Assembly: GCA_965220345.1 (NCBI GenBank)
Contig: OZ244822.1
Span: 62,001-126,000, forward strand
Length of the DNA: 64,000 nt
Reading direction: 5' to 3'
DNA from: Aldehydirespirator sp965220345
GTDB lineage: Bacteria > Actinomycetota > Acidimicrobiia > Acidimicrobiales > Aldehydirespiratoraceae
Of this stretch, positions 8,355 through 17,956 are shown one piece after another. The notes under the pieces were generated by a model. The model was not told where the DNA came from. It saw nothing but the letters and a program-made list of their open reading frames with translations, and searched no databases. Position 1 is the first letter of the stretch, and each line of letters begins with the position of its first letter. The position numbers were made by a program, and so were the translations under genes.

Positions 8355-8912
8355 GTGATGACCTGGCTCTACGCTTTCATGCTTTTTGCAGGTGCGCCTG
8401 TGCTGCTGTGGTTCGTGTTCAGCGGCGGTGATGCTGATGCCGACAGTGGACCAAGTGGATCAGATGCTGACACAAGCGTGCTAGCTGATGTGATGTCGTT
8501 CATTCCGTTGAGCAGCTTGGCTTTCATTGCGACATTCTTCGGCGCTACTGGACTGGCAGCCCAATGGGTTGGCGCTTCAGCATTGCTGACCTTGCTGCTG
8601 GCCGTCGGTGTCGGAGCTACTGCTGGTGCCATCAACAGCGCGGCATTTGCTTTCCTGCGCCGCAGCGAAGCCTCAAGCGACGTAAGCGACCGCGAGATAG
8701 AAGGCAGCATCGCCCAGGTCGCCCTGCCGATCACCAGCGAGCACCGCGGCAAGATCGTAGTTGGGGTTGCGGGTGCCCGCACGCAGATGACCGCTGCACC
8801 GATTGATGTTCTCACAGATGACCAAACCATCGAGAAAGGTGCCCGTGTGATAGTTGTGCGCATTGACGAAGGCGTGGCTCTTGTCACCCGGCTAGACCCG
8901 CAACTGGAGTAA
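8355..8912 (+). CDS. NfeD/YuaF-like membrane protein
   Basis: 185 residues. Residues 1-20 form a helix (LYAFMLFAGAPVLLWFVF), followed by an Asp/Ser-rich loop. Helices at ~50-70 and ~75-97 come next, then a soluble C-terminal part (REIEGSIAQVALPITSEHRGKIVVGVAG ... GARVIVVRIDEGVALVTRL, written as two pieces) with the beta-rich pattern of the NfeD OB-fold. NfeD-like proteins occur next to flotillin genes, and the next gene is a flotillin 131 bases downstream, which supports the call. The likely role is partner of a flotillin membrane microdomain. Start GTG 8355 or ATG 8358. Confidence 0.65.
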   Translation: MMTWLYAFMLFAGAPVLLWFVFSGGDADADSGPSGSDADTSVLADVMSFIPLSSLAFIATFFGATGLAAQWVGASALLTLLLAVGVGATAGAINSAAFAFLRRSEASSDVSDREIEGSIAQVALPITSEHRGKIVVGVAGARTQMTAAPIDVLTDDQTIEKGARVIVVRIDEGVALVTRLDPQLE

Positions 8913-9043
8913 ACGCAAGCCCCCGCAGACCGCTACCACTTGTCTCAAGCGAACTTGCCTCAAGCGAGTGTTACGCTCGCGGCGACAGTTGAGTTGGCAA
9001 TGAATGCGCCAAAAAATGCGCTATGCGCGGAAGGGATATAACC

Positions 9044-10354
9044 GTGTCCACAGCAGGAATAGTCGGTTTGGCGCTTGCGCTTGCCGTGATTTTGGTGATC
9101 TTGATCGTGAGGTCTTTGATCGTGATCTGTCCACCCAACCGAGTGGCGGTGATCTCGGGACGCACCCGCACCCTGACTGACGGGCGCACCGTGGGTTACC
9201 GGATCCTCAAAGGCGGTCGCACTTTGCGAGTGCCGCTGATCGAGAAGGTCGCCTGGATGGATCTCAACACGATCCCGCTTGAGGTCGCAGTGCAAAACGC
9301 TTACTCGCGCGGGGCTATTCCGCTCAACGTGATGGGTATCGCCAACGTCAAAGTATCAAGCGGAGAAGGGTTGCTAGAGAACGCTGCCGAGCGTTTTTTG
9401 CATGTGGATCATGCCCACATCGGCAAGATCGCCAAAGAAACCTTGGAAGCCAACCTTCGCGGCGTGCTAGCAACCATGTCGCCTGAAGAGGTCAACGAAG
9501 ACCGGCTCAAGTTCAGCCATCAACTGATCGACGAAGCCGACGATGACATCAAAACTCTGGGCCTAGAACTTGACGTGCTCAAGATTCAAAACGTCACCGA
9601 CGATGTGAATTATCTGGAGTCAGTCGGTCGGCGTCTCACCGCCGAAGTGATTCGTGATGCTCGTGTCGCTGAAGCCGAGCGCGCCGCCGAATCTGAGCAG
9701 GCTGAAGCCGCGGCGCGTCGGGCTGCTCAGGTCGCTCAGCTAGAAGCGGATAAAGCCATCGTCGAGGAGCAAAACGCTCTGCGGGTGCGCACTGCTGAGC
9801 TTGAAGCTATTTCTCGGGCGCGTGAAGAAGAAGCGCTAGTAGCTGGCGAGACCGCCAAAGCGGTGGCCAGTCAAGACTTGGAGTCTCAACGCATAGAACT
9901 GGAAAAGCGTCGAGTGGAAGCCGACGTGGTGGTGCCAGCACGAGCCGAACTTGAGGCGCGTCAACTGCAAGCTCAGGCCGAAGCAGCCAAGATCGTGGAG
10001 GACGGAAAAGCGAAGGTTGAAGTGTTCAAACGCCTTACTGACCAGTATCAGGCGGCTGGTGCCGACGGCCATGATCTGCTGGTGTTGAACATGCTGCCCG
10101 ATCTGATCGACAAGATCGTTGCCACCGTAGCCAATATCAACATCGACCGGGTGGCTGTAGTTGACACGGGCGCAGCTGCCTCCAACGGCAACAGTTCTGG
10201 CGACGCTGCCTCACGCGGTGGGATACCCGGCTTAATGAGCCAACTGCCAGCTTCGTTGGTGGCGATGACCGAACAGATTGAGGCGGCCACGGGAGTCGAC
10301 ATTTTGTCGTCGCTGCGCCGACACGGCGACCAAAACGACCAACACGACGACTGA
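9044..10354 (+). CDS. Flotillin-like SPFH-domain protein
   Basis: 436 residues. An N-terminal membrane anchor (GLALALAVILVILIV) is followed by the SPFH/band-7 domain (~30-190, with VAWMDLNTIPLEVAVQNAYS) and a long Ala/Glu-rich coiled coil (~210-340). The C-terminus has the flotillin oligomerisation part ending near LPDLIDKIVATVANINIDRV. Bacterial flotillins scaffold membrane microdomains at the cytoplasmic face. GTG 9044 is preferred because GGAAGGGA lies seven bases upstream; ATG 9023 would add seven polar residues and has no such site. It pairs with the NfeD-like gene upstream. Confidence 0.85.
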   Translation: MSTAGIVGLALALAVILVILIVRSLIVICPPNRVAVISGRTRTLTDGRTVGYRILKGGRTLRVPLIEKVAWMDLNTIPLEVAVQNAYSRGAIPLNVMGIANVKVSSGEGLLENAAERFLHVDHAHIGKIAKETLEANLRGVLATMSPEEVNEDRLKFSHQLIDEADDDIKTLGLELDVLKIQNVTDDVNYLESVGRRLTAEVIRDARVAEAERAAESEQAEAAARRAAQVAQLEADKAIVEEQNALRVRTAELEAISRAREEEALVAGETAKAVASQDLESQRIELEKRRVEADVVVPARAELEARQLQAQAEAAKIVEDGKAKVEVFKRLTDQYQAAGADGHDLLVLNMLPDLIDKIVATVANINIDRVAVVDTGAAASNGNSSGDAASRGGIPGLMSQLPASLVAMTEQIEAATGVDILSSLRRHGDQNDQHDD

Positions 10355-10420
10355 ACCGACCAAGCGCCACGCACAACAGCGAGAGCGTCACACGCAACAG
10401 CCAAAGCAACGGAGACTTCA

Positions 10421-12253
10421 ATGACTGCAACAAGAACCCGCCAAAGGTTTGTTGCGTGGTGCTCGCCACTGCTTGCTTTCGCCGTTATCGCCAGTGCATG
10501 TGGCGACAGCAGCGAAGACGCTGACGATCCCCAAGCATCAACGGCGACCGAAGCCACAGAAACCGCAGCCCCCGACACAAGCGAAACTAACGGCGAAAAC
10601 GCACCTGCCGCACCCGAAAATGAAACAGCGACGGCGTCCGAAGACGAGCCTCTAGTGGCTCCGATCGACACAACCACCACAACATTGCCAGCCAGCAACG
10701 ATGCATCAGGCGAAACAGCCGAGCCCGAGCCGCAGTTCGGCGGTACTTTGCGAGTCGGCGTGGAAGCCGAAGGCGACGGCCTTAACCCGTCCGCTAACAA
10801 CTTCGCTGTGTCGGCTTATGTGATGACATACCCGATCTTTGATCCAGTGGCTTACTGGGGCACCGACGGACGATGGACTCCTTACTTGGCTGAATCGTTC
10901 ACTCCTGTCGGCGATGGTTCGTCATGGCAAATGAAGTTGCGTGAAGGGGTGCAGTTCCATGACGGCACCATGCTCGGAGCTGAAGACTCAATCGCCACCT
11001 TCCAGGCGCAGCTCGCTGATCCGATTGTTTCGCTGGCGGTGCGGCCAGTCTTTCTCGCAGAGAACCCCATCGAACAAATCGACGAGTTCACTGTGCAATA
11101 CAACCTCAACGAGCCCAGTGCTCATTTCCCGCAGCAACTCACAAGCCAGCTCGGGATGATCTTGCCTTCGGAATGGCTTGAACAAGCACGAGCCGACGAA
11201 ACGCTCAATCAGGCACCGGTGGGCACTGGTCCGTTCATGATCGAAAACCGCATCCTTGATGAGGTCACCACGCTGGTCCGTAACCCGAACTATTGGGCTG
11301 CTGACATCACCGACATTTACCTTGACCGCATCGAGATTTATCCCATAACTGACATGGTCATAGCCGCCGAGCGTATTGTCGCCGGTGATCTTGACTTGAT
11401 CATCACCAGCAATTCTGATGCCATTTTGACTTTGCGTGACGCAGACGGGGTGCAAACTTTCGAGAACCTTCGATCAAGCGAAGAGTTCGCCATGATGAAC
11501 ACGCAGATGGCACCATTTGATGACATCCGCGCTCGCCAAGCTTTGACTTTCGCTACTAACCGTGAAGCGTATGTGCCTTTGATACGTCAAGGCACCGCAC
11601 CACTGGCTGAGACCATGTTTCACCCGGATTTGATCTGGCACAACCCCGACGTGAAACAACAAACCGATATGCCCGAACAGGCCGCGCCGCTAGTGGATGC
11701 CTACTGTGGCGACTTCCCTGACAACTGCACAGATGACGGTCGCATCAAAATCGAGTTGCAGCACTCAGGGCCGTCAGTTGAGCAGAACCGCATCGCCGAG
11801 TTGCTGATCGATAGCTGGGATCCCTACTTCGAAGTGAAAGTAGACGAACTGCTTCAAGACGACCACATCATCCAGGTGGCTCTGGGTGCCTACAATGTGG
11901 TGACTTGGAGGCAGTTCGGTGAGATAGATCCCGACAACGATGTTCTGTGGATCGAATGCCGGGCGATTGGCATCATCTCGCTCAACTGGCCGCGTGACTG
12001 CACTCCCGAACGCGACGCATTGTTGTATCAGCAGCGAGGCACCGACGACCTCAACCGGCGAGTCGAGATATGGCATGAGATCCAGCAGCAAATCAGGGAC
12101 TCTTACACCTACATTTTCTTTACTCACGCCAACTGGACTATCGGTGCCGCCGACAACGTCAACAACGTCTGCGGCCAGACTTCACCCAGCGGCGTGGAAC
12201 TGTTCTGCAACAATCAGGGACGCGTGCAGCTCCATCAGATCTGGTTGAGCTGA
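10421..12253 (+). CDS. ABC-transporter substrate-binding lipoprotein, family 5 (peptide/nickel type)
   Basis: 610 residues. The signal peptide ends in a lipobox (VIASAC, Cys27), so the protein is a membrane-anchored lipoprotein. Residues ~30-105 are a long Thr/Glu/Ala/Pro-rich linker. From ~108 the SBP_bac_5 fold is recognisable: GGTLRVGVEAEGDGLNPS, then YLAESFTPVGDGSSWQMKLR and GVQFHDGTMLGAEDS, and VGTGPFMIENR. Such proteins deliver oligopeptides, dipeptides, nickel chelates or opines to the permeases; the exact ligand cannot be read from sequence. It heads a five-gene operon with two permeases and two ATPases. Confidence 0.88.
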   Translation: MTATRTRQRFVAWCSPLLAFAVIASACGDSSEDADDPQASTATEATETAAPDTSETNGENAPAAPENETATASEDEPLVAPIDTTTTTLPASNDASGETAEPEPQFGGTLRVGVEAEGDGLNPSANNFAVSAYVMTYPIFDPVAYWGTDGRWTPYLAESFTPVGDGSSWQMKLREGVQFHDGTMLGAEDSIATFQAQLADPIVSLAVRPVFLAENPIEQIDEFTVQYNLNEPSAHFPQQLTSQLGMILPSEWLEQARADETLNQAPVGTGPFMIENRILDEVTTLVRNPNYWAADITDIYLDRIEIYPITDMVIAAERIVAGDLDLIITSNSDAILTLRDADGVQTFENLRSSEEFAMMNTQMAPFDDIRARQALTFATNREAYVPLIRQGTAPLAETMFHPDLIWHNPDVKQQTDMPEQAAPLVDAYCGDFPDNCTDDGRIKIELQHSGPSVEQNRIAELLIDSWDPYFEVKVDELLQDDHIIQVALGAYNVVTWRQFGEIDPDNDVLWIECRAIGIISLNWPRDCTPERDALLYQQRGTDDLNRRVEIWHEIQQQIRDSYTYIFFTHANWTIGAADNVNNVCGQTSPSGVELFCNNQGRVQLHQIWLS

Positions 12254-12401
12254 GAGGCTGACCCCGGACCTAGGGGTGTGGCCGGTAGTAATGTCGCTGA
12301 GGTGTGGCTGAGCCAAGTGAGCGCACAGTGGTTGTCTGAGCGGTCAGCATCGTCTAGGCGATCGCAAATGCCTGGACGGTCAAGTCGGTAAGGGCTGGGA
12401 C

Positions 12402-13400
12402 GTGGCAAGATTTTTGGCACGACGGCTTTTGCTGCTAGTGGCGGTGCTACTTGCGGTGACTTTCTGCGGTTTCTCGGCCATGAACCTGCTCGGCGACCCG
12501 CTCACCAATGTGGTGGGAGTGCTAGCCGAACTCGACTGCGACGCAATCGCAGCCGGAACCGCTCCAGACACCACCGTTGACGCTGCTAGCAGCGACTGCG
12601 ACACTGTGGCGGCCGCTAAAGCTCAATACCATTTGGATCGCGCGGTGCCGATGCGCTATCTGCTGTGGATGCGAGACATGGTCAGCGGCGATTTCGGCAC
12701 GTCATTCCAGAATGATCAGCCGGTCAGTGCTGTGCTGCGCGAGAAACTACCCGAAACTTTGCTGCTGTTGGTGATGGCTCAGGTCGTGTCGGTTGGTATT
12801 GCTGTTCCCTGGGGCGTGATCGCCGCCTATAAGGCCAACCGGGCTTTCGACCGCGGCTCGACAGTGGCATCATTTGGGCTGCTTTCTGTGCCTAACTTCG
12901 CGCTGGGAGTAGTGCTGCTGTATCTGCTGGCACTGCGCTGGCAGGTCTTTCCGTCGGCGTATGAAAGCGGCAGCTTCACAAGCCGGGTATTCTCGCTGAT
13001 CCTGCCCGCTGTCACGCTGGGGCTGCCTTTGGCGGCCAGTTACCAGCGGCTGCTGCGCACCGATTTGATCACCACACTGCAAGAAGATTATGTGCATATG
13101 GCCCGCGCTAAGGGACTTCCGCCCATGCGGATCATGTTGCGTCATGCGCTGCGCCCATCAATGTTTTCGGTGGTGACAGTGTTCGGGGTTAGCACGGGAA
13201 CTCTGATCGGTGGTTCTTTGATAGTTGAGCAAATATTTGGGATTCCCGGGATCGGCAGAGAGATCGTGACTGCTGTAGTGCGTGACGACTTCCCGGTGGT
13301 GTTAGCGATTGTGATGGTGGTAGCGATTGCTTTCGTGGTGCTCAACTTTTTGATCGACTTGCTCTACAGCTGGCTTGACCCGAGAGTGAGAACCCGTTGA
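12402..13400 (+). CDS. ABC permease, DppB/OppB type
   Basis: 332 residues. An N-terminal helix (LLLLVAVLLAVTFCGFSAMNLLGDP) is followed by a periplasmic loop that is longer than usual (~40-70, containing two cysteines ~C47 and C66), then the DppB signature region ending in five more helices. The EAA loop is visible as DYVHMARAKGLPPMRIMLRH with the family's conserved Gly. It forms the channel with the next gene product, whose start overlaps this stop by four bases. Start GTG 12402. It follows the binding-protein gene by 148 bases. Confidence 0.88.
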   Translation: MARFLARRLLLLVAVLLAVTFCGFSAMNLLGDPLTNVVGVLAELDCDAIAAGTAPDTTVDAASSDCDTVAAAKAQYHLDRAVPMRYLLWMRDMVSGDFGTSFQNDQPVSAVLREKLPETLLLLVMAQVVSVGIAVPWGVIAAYKANRAFDRGSTVASFGLLSVPNFALGVVLLYLLALRWQVFPSAYESGSFTSRVFSLILPAVTLGLPLAASYQRLLRTDLITTLQEDYVHMARAKGLPPMRIMLRHALRPSMFSVVTVFGVSTGTLIGGSLIVEQIFGIPGIGREIVTAVVRDDFPVVLAIVMVVAIAFVVLNFLIDLLYSWLDPRVRTR

Positions 13401-14248
13401 GCGACATAGTGACACATGTGACGCAGCGGCGGCTGGGACTGAGTTTCTGGCTGGCGATTGCCTGGCTTGCGCTGATGGCGTTCGTGGCTGCATTCGCGCC
13501 GGTTCTGCCTATAGCTGATCCGACTCAAGTAGCTTTTGGAGGCCCACGCGAGTCGCCGTCGCTAGATGCCTGGTTCGGCACCGATGCCTTAGGGCGTGAC
13601 GTGTTTGCACGCACCATGCACGGGGCTCGTATCAGCCTCGCCGTTGGCGGTTTCGCCATTGTGTTCGGCATGTTGATCGGAGGCGGGCTAGGAATCCTGG
13701 CTGGATACTTTCGTGGCTTGCTAGATCAAGCCGTGCGGTTCGCTTTCTTTGTGCTGTTGTCATTTCCGGCTCTGGTGCTGGCGATTTTGATCACAGCCAC
13801 GCTCGAACGAAGCCTGCTGGTGGTGAGCCTCACCATCGGAATCTTGGCGGTTGCGCCTGTGGGGCTTTTGTCGCGCGCGAGCACGCTGGTGTTCGCTGAG
13901 CGCGAGTTCGTGGCTGCGGCACGAGTTATGGGTGCCCGCCACGGCCGTATTATCATGCGCGAACTGCTGCCTAATGTGGTGATCCCAATGGGGGCACTGG
14001 CGCTGCTGGGAATGGCTATCGCGGTGGTCGCAGAAGGTTCGTTGGCTTTTTTGGGTTTGTCTGTTGCTGGCGATGATTCGATCTCTTGGGGCAAGATGAT
14101 CGTGGATGGTTCAGGTTTGCGTGATCTTCAAAACGCCACGCATGTAACCATGTTTCCGGTACTTGTGATGTTTGTGACTGTGCTAGCTCTGAACTTCGCT
14201 GGTGACCGGATCCGTCAGCATTTCGACGTGAAAGAGCTGGCCTTCTGA
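13397..14248 (+). CDS. ABC permease, DppC/OppC type
   Basis: 283 residues with an N-terminal helix, the DppC motif FGTDALGRDVFARTMHGARI at ~55-74 and a five-helix channel domain. Its EAA loop reads FVAAARVMGARHGRIIMREL. It is the second channel subunit of the importer. TTG 13397 overlaps the stop of the DppB-like gene (TTGA); in-frame GTGs at 13409 and 13418 are alternatives. It overlaps the next gene by one base (TGATG), indicating coupled translation. Confidence 0.88.
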   Translation: MSDIVTHVTQRRLGLSFWLAIAWLALMAFVAAFAPVLPIADPTQVAFGGPRESPSLDAWFGTDALGRDVFARTMHGARISLAVGGFAIVFGMLIGGGLGILAGYFRGLLDQAVRFAFFVLLSFPALVLAILITATLERSLLVVSLTIGILAVAPVGLLSRASTLVFAEREFVAAARVMGARHGRIIMRELLPNVVIPMGALALLGMAIAVVAEGSLAFLGLSVAGDDSISWGKMIVDGSGLRDLQNATHVTMFPVLVMFVTVLALNFAGDRIRQHFDVKELAF

Positions 14249-15366
14249 TGGCCGAGTTCAAGCATTCTGATGGCTCGGCTGTCTCTGATGCTGCGCTGCT
14301 GTCGGTGCGTGACCTGCAGGTGCGTTTCGCTAGCGAACGCGGCACTGTTAATGCTGTCAACGGCGTGAGCTTCGACTTGCATCAAGGCAAGACTCTCGCC
14401 ATCGTCGGCGAGTCGGGCTCAGGCAAGTCGGTAACCGCCAAGACCTTGATGAATCTTCTGCCTCGCAGCGCCCATGTCAGCGGCGAAGTCACCTTCGACG
14501 GTCAAGACCTGCGAGCCCTCGCTGCTGCTGGCACCAAGCATTTCTTCGGCGTGCAGATGACCATGGTTTTCCAAGACCCGATGACATCACTGAACCCTGT
14601 CAAGAAAGTGGGCGAGCAGATCGCTGAGACCCTTCGCTATCACCTGGGACGTTCCCGCAGCGAAGCCTTAGCCGAAGCCGAGAACCTGCTGGCAACGGTG
14701 GGTGTGCCCGAACCGGCACGCAGGATCTCGCAGTATCCCCATGAACTTTCTGGCGGTTTGCGCCAAAGGGTGGTGATCGCTATGGCGCTGGCTTGTCAGC
14801 CTCGGCTGCTGATCGCTGATGAGCCCACGACCGCAGTGGATGTGACCGTGCAGAAGCATCTGCTGGACATGTTGGACGAGCTACGGCGCGATCGAGCCAT
14901 GTCGTTAATCCTTATCACTCATGACCTTGGTGTAGCCCGCGGGCGTGCCGATGATGTGGCTGTCATGTATTCGGGGCGAATCGTGGAGATCGCCGATACC
15001 GAAACCCTGTTTGAGGACATGCGCCATCCTTACACCGAGGCGCTGCTGCGCTCGATACCCCGCATAGATGATCCAGTAAATCAGCGACTTGAGCCGATAC
15101 CGGGACATCCGCCCGAGTCGATAGATCCGCTTGATGCCTGCTCTTTCGCTCCGCGCTGCGACTACGCCCAGGCTGACTGTTTGAACGGTGTGCCTGAGTT
15201 GAGCGGCATGATTGGCTTGCATCGTTTCGCCTGTCTGCACCCGGCTGGCACCGAGCGTGAAGTGAAAGCACGAGTGACCAACCGAGAGGCTGGAGTCGGT
15301 GCCAGCAGTGACAGCGCCCGCAGCGGCAACGCCTGCGATGACAAACCCAGCAACGGCAGAGGCTGA
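14248..15366 (+). CDS. ABC ATPase, DppD/OppD type
   Basis: 372 residues. Walker A is GESGSGKS (~55-62), the signature LSGGLRQRV, and Walker B/switch DEPTTAVDVTVQ. The oligopeptide-transporter C-terminal region with four conserved cysteines (ACSFAPRCDYAQADCLNG) follows, the part that holds an iron-sulfur cluster in some members of the family. It powers peptide-type import together with the DppF-like protein. It overlaps its upstream neighbour by one base and its downstream neighbour by one base. The last ~35 residues are a Gly/Ser/Asn-rich tail not expected from the family. Confidence 0.9.
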   Translation: MAEFKHSDGSAVSDAALLSVRDLQVRFASERGTVNAVNGVSFDLHQGKTLAIVGESGSGKSVTAKTLMNLLPRSAHVSGEVTFDGQDLRALAAAGTKHFFGVQMTMVFQDPMTSLNPVKKVGEQIAETLRYHLGRSRSEALAEAENLLATVGVPEPARRISQYPHELSGGLRQRVVIAMALACQPRLLIADEPTTAVDVTVQKHLLDMLDELRRDRAMSLILITHDLGVARGRADDVAVMYSGRIVEIADTETLFEDMRHPYTEALLRSIPRIDDPVNQRLEPIPGHPPESIDPLDACSFAPRCDYAQADCLNGVPELSGMIGLHRFACLHPAGTEREVKARVTNREAGVGASSDSARSGNACDDKPSNGRG

Positions 15367-16385
15367 TGGCTGGTAGCGGTGCGGCGCACTTGCGTCCACA
15401 AAAAGATGCTCTGTTGAGCGCCAAAGACTTAGTTGTGCAGTTCCCTGCAGGACGCAAGCGTGTTGTTCATGCTGTTTCTTCGGTGAGTTTCGATCTGATG
15501 CAGGGCGAAACTTTGGGTATTGTCGGCGAGTCCGGTTGTGGCAAGTCAACCGTCGCTAAAGCCATTGTGCGGCTGGTTGACATCACCGCTGGCGAAGTGA
15601 TCTACGACGGGCGCAATCTGGCTGCGCTCAAAGGCGAAGACCTTCGCAAGGTTCGACCTCGGCTGCAAATGATTTTTCAGGATCCGATTTCTTCGCTTAA
15701 CCCTCGGAGGCGGGTGCGTGACGTGATCGCTGAGGGACTCGCCGTATGGGGTAATAACAGCAGTTCATGGAGACACAACCGTGTTGACGAACTAATGGAG
15801 GCTGTCGGGGTGGAGGCAAGCTTCGGGTCTCGACGGCCACATGAACTCTCCGGCGGGCAATGTCAGCGCATCGGCATTGCCAGAGCTTTAGCGCTTGAAC
15901 CCGAAGTGTTGATTTGTGACGAGCCAGTGTCGGCATTGGACGTGTCAATCCAGGCGCAGATTCTCAATCTGCTGCAAGACATGAAGAAGCGCTACGGCCT
16001 GACGATGCTATTCATTTCGCATGATTTGTCGGTGGTCAAGAACGTCAGCGACCGTATTGCGGTGATGTATCTCGGCAAAGTCTGCGAGATCGGCAGCATC
16101 ACCGAGATTTATTCACATCCCGCTCATCCCTACACCCGGGCGCTGCTAGCCGCGATTCCGCAGCCAGCTTCCACAGTTGAACCCCATGAGGGTGATATTG
16201 ATGGTGAGTTGCCGTCAGCGACTGAGCCTCCTAGCGGATGCCGGTTTCATAGTCGCTGCCCAAAGGCCACAGAGATATGCCATCAGGAAGAACCAGTCAG
16301 CAAACGACTGGGCGATGCTGACCATTATGTGGCGTGCCATCACCCAGTGGAAGTGCAACTCAGCCGTTTGACTGGCTGTGAATGA
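15366..16385 (+). CDS. ABC ATPase, DppF/OppF type
   Basis: 339 residues. Walker A GESGCGKS, signature LSGGQCQRIGIARAL, Walker B region LICDEPVSALDVS, then the oligo_HPY C-terminal domain (YTRALLAAIP, GCRFHSRCPKATEICHQEEP). It is the second nucleotide-binding subunit and closes the importer operon. A strong perfect-stem hairpin lies 71 bases downstream. Confidence 0.9.
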   Translation: MAGSGAAHLRPQKDALLSAKDLVVQFPAGRKRVVHAVSSVSFDLMQGETLGIVGESGCGKSTVAKAIVRLVDITAGEVIYDGRNLAALKGEDLRKVRPRLQMIFQDPISSLNPRRRVRDVIAEGLAVWGNNSSSWRHNRVDELMEAVGVEASFGSRRPHELSGGQCQRIGIARALALEPEVLICDEPVSALDVSIQAQILNLLQDMKKRYGLTMLFISHDLSVVKNVSDRIAVMYLGKVCEIGSITEIYSHPAHPYTRALLAAIPQPASTVEPHEGDIDGELPSATEPPSGCRFHSRCPKATEICHQEEPVSKRLGDADHYVACHHPVEVQLSRLTGCE

Positions 16386-16455
16386 CCTTAACTGACCTCG
16401 AACCCGTCTCAAGCTATCAAGAACGAGTCTCCACTGAGAACTTCCAGCTACCAGA

Positions 16456-16486
16456 GCTGAGCCCCGCCGGTTTGGCGGGGCTCAGC
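16456..16486. terminator. Perfect 13-bp hairpin between convergent genes
   Basis: Arms 16456-16468 and 16474-16486 are fully complementary (GCTGAGCCCCGCC with its reverse complement) around a five-base loop. No T-run follows on either side, which is common in actinobacteria. It separates the rightward importer operon from the leftward secreted-protein gene and could stop transcription from both directions. Confidence 0.8.
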
Positions 16487-16516
16487 CTGTGATGCGTTAG
16501 TTCAGTGATGGGTGGG

Positions 16517-17956
16517 TCAGTTGATGAGGTAGCAACGGTCAGGCGCGAATCTGCGTCCTATGCCGATTTCGCCTGAGACTCGTTTCTGCCAGTCTTGTAT
16601 ATCCATACACACCCAAAACGACTCTCCTGCTTCTATACGCCTGTCGATTTCTTGCTGGAAACGCTGCTGCTGCGCGTCCCAAAGCTCCGCGGCACGCTCA
16701 AAATCGTTGTAAGCCTTCACATACAAAGCATCCACACAACCAGCATCAAAACCACAGTTAACGATATCCTGCTCAGCAGGCATCTCATACTTTGGGAACC
16801 CGCTCTCACGAGGCGCAGTCAAACTCGGCAAACTACCATCAGTGTCGCTGCCATAATCATACTCACTCACACTACGCACATTACTTTTATCCACGCCATG
16901 TACCTGAGATTCAATATTTCTGTAGCAAGTCCTGTCCCGTAACTCATCATCATGCGCGCAGTAGTAGATTACTGGTTTCACAAGCGGTAACACATCCGCA
17001 ACCGGTTTATCAAGATCCGCACGCCTATAAACATCACCAGCATCAGCCGCCTCAATCTGGTCTGAAGTGCCAGTAACCCAAGCGTTGTTAATCTTAACCA
17101 ACGGAGTATAAAATACAGTAGCATCGCCGCTATAACTAGGCCTAGCCTCCCTAATACACCGCCGCACATTCTGTGAAAGTGCGGGTACGCCAGGGCAGGT
17201 GCGGTTAGTGACCTGTTGTGAAGTAACCAGCAAACACTGCGTCGGACCCTGACGCTCATCTAGGTTAGGACCACCCGCCATAATCCAAGGCACATCAGAC
17301 TCATAATACCTGAACAACAACGCCCACTCTAAAAGATCCGGTTCACTAGATCGGCCCACGTTGTTTGCATTCTGCCCGATATCTTCACCGCATTGCGTCC
17401 ACGCAGGATACGAATACTGCTGCACGTTGCGGTTATCATCCGAGATAGGATCCACAGTCCCAACAGACAATGGTGCGGCGTCTATCTCACTTTGATCAGG
17501 TGCCTCATACGGCACCTCATCAGGCACCGTCGATACCAGCAGTTCCGCAGTGAAGATGCCGTCTTCGCTTACATCTTTGCCATTCCAAGTACACACCCAC
17601 TTCGCATGACACCACACCGTGATCTTGTTCGCGTAAACCTCTTCATAAGGATCCCCGTTCGGGTCATTAACCGTGCGAGTCAGATCCTCGCTCTCAAAAA
17701 TCGTTACAGACCCAGTCCTGCCATTGTAATGAAAATTATCAGCCAAAGCCTGATAATCTTCTGGCGGCGTATCATTCGGGTCGTCGTAATCAAAAGTCCA
17801 AGTCGCAGAACCTAACTGCGTGCCGCGTTCATCAGCCGCCGGAGTCTGAGCACCCGCAGGGGGGGGGGCAATCCCATACAACAACGCAGCCACAAGCGCC
17901 AGCACCACACACAACCTCACAGCCAGCAGATCACCAAACAACCTCACGACTCGCAT
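16517..17956 (-). CDS. Secreted cysteine-containing protein of unknown function
   Basis: About 479 residues from ATG 17956, which has AAAGGA eight bases upstream; a longer in-frame start at 18019 lacks this. A signal peptide (residues ~3-35, FGDLLAVRLCVVLALVAALL, ending near AGAQT) directs export. The mature part is acidic, Trp/Tyr-rich and holds about 15 cysteines, several in pairs such as WCHAKWVCTW and YCAHDDELRDRTC, suggesting disulfides. I recognise no catalytic motif or family. Base composition and codon use are clearly AT-richer than in neighbouring genes, suggesting acquisition. A run of ten C on the coding strand lies just after the signal peptide (17859-17868). Confidence 0.7.
   Translation of the reverse strand: MRVVRLFGDLLAVRLCVVLALVAALLYGIAPPPAGAQTPAADERGTQLGSATWTFDYDDPNDTPPEDYQALADNFHYNGRTGSVTIFESEDLTRTVNDPNGDPYEEVYANKITVWCHAKWVCTWNGKDVSEDGIFTAELLVSTVPDEVPYEAPDQSEIDAAPLSVGTVDPISDDNRNVQQYSYPAWTQCGEDIGQNANNVGRSSEPDLLEWALLFRYYESDVPWIMAGGPNLDERQGPTQCLLVTSQQVTNRTCPGVPALSQNVRRCIREARPSYSGDATVFYTPLVKINNAWVTGTSDQIEAADAGDVYRRADLDKPVADVLPLVKPVIYYCAHDDELRDRTCYRNIESQVHGVDKSNVRSVSEYDYGSDTDGSLPSLTAPRESGFPKYEMPAEQDIVNCGFDAGCVDALYVKAYNDFERAAELWDAQQQRFQQEIDRRIEAGESFWVCMDIQDWQKRVSGEIGIGRRFAPDRCYLIN
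17859..17868. repeat. Ten-base G/C homopolymer inside a coding region
   Basis: Ten consecutive G on the + strand (C10 in the gene) encode the Pro run in IAPPPAG after the signal peptide. It is the longest homopolymer I saw in the window and could slip during replication. Confidence 0.85.

Noticed and set aside
8944..8981. CTCAAGCGA direct repeats and small hairpin before the flotillin gene
   Set aside because: Short and imperfect; no supported function.
10048..10800. 250-codon minus-strand frame across the flotillin end and the binding-protein start
   Set aside because: Low-complexity Ser/Ala/Val sequence opposite two well-supported genes.
12261..12277. Short hairpin between binding-protein and permease genes
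   Set aside because: Only a five-base stem (ACCCC/GGGGT); too weak to call a terminator.
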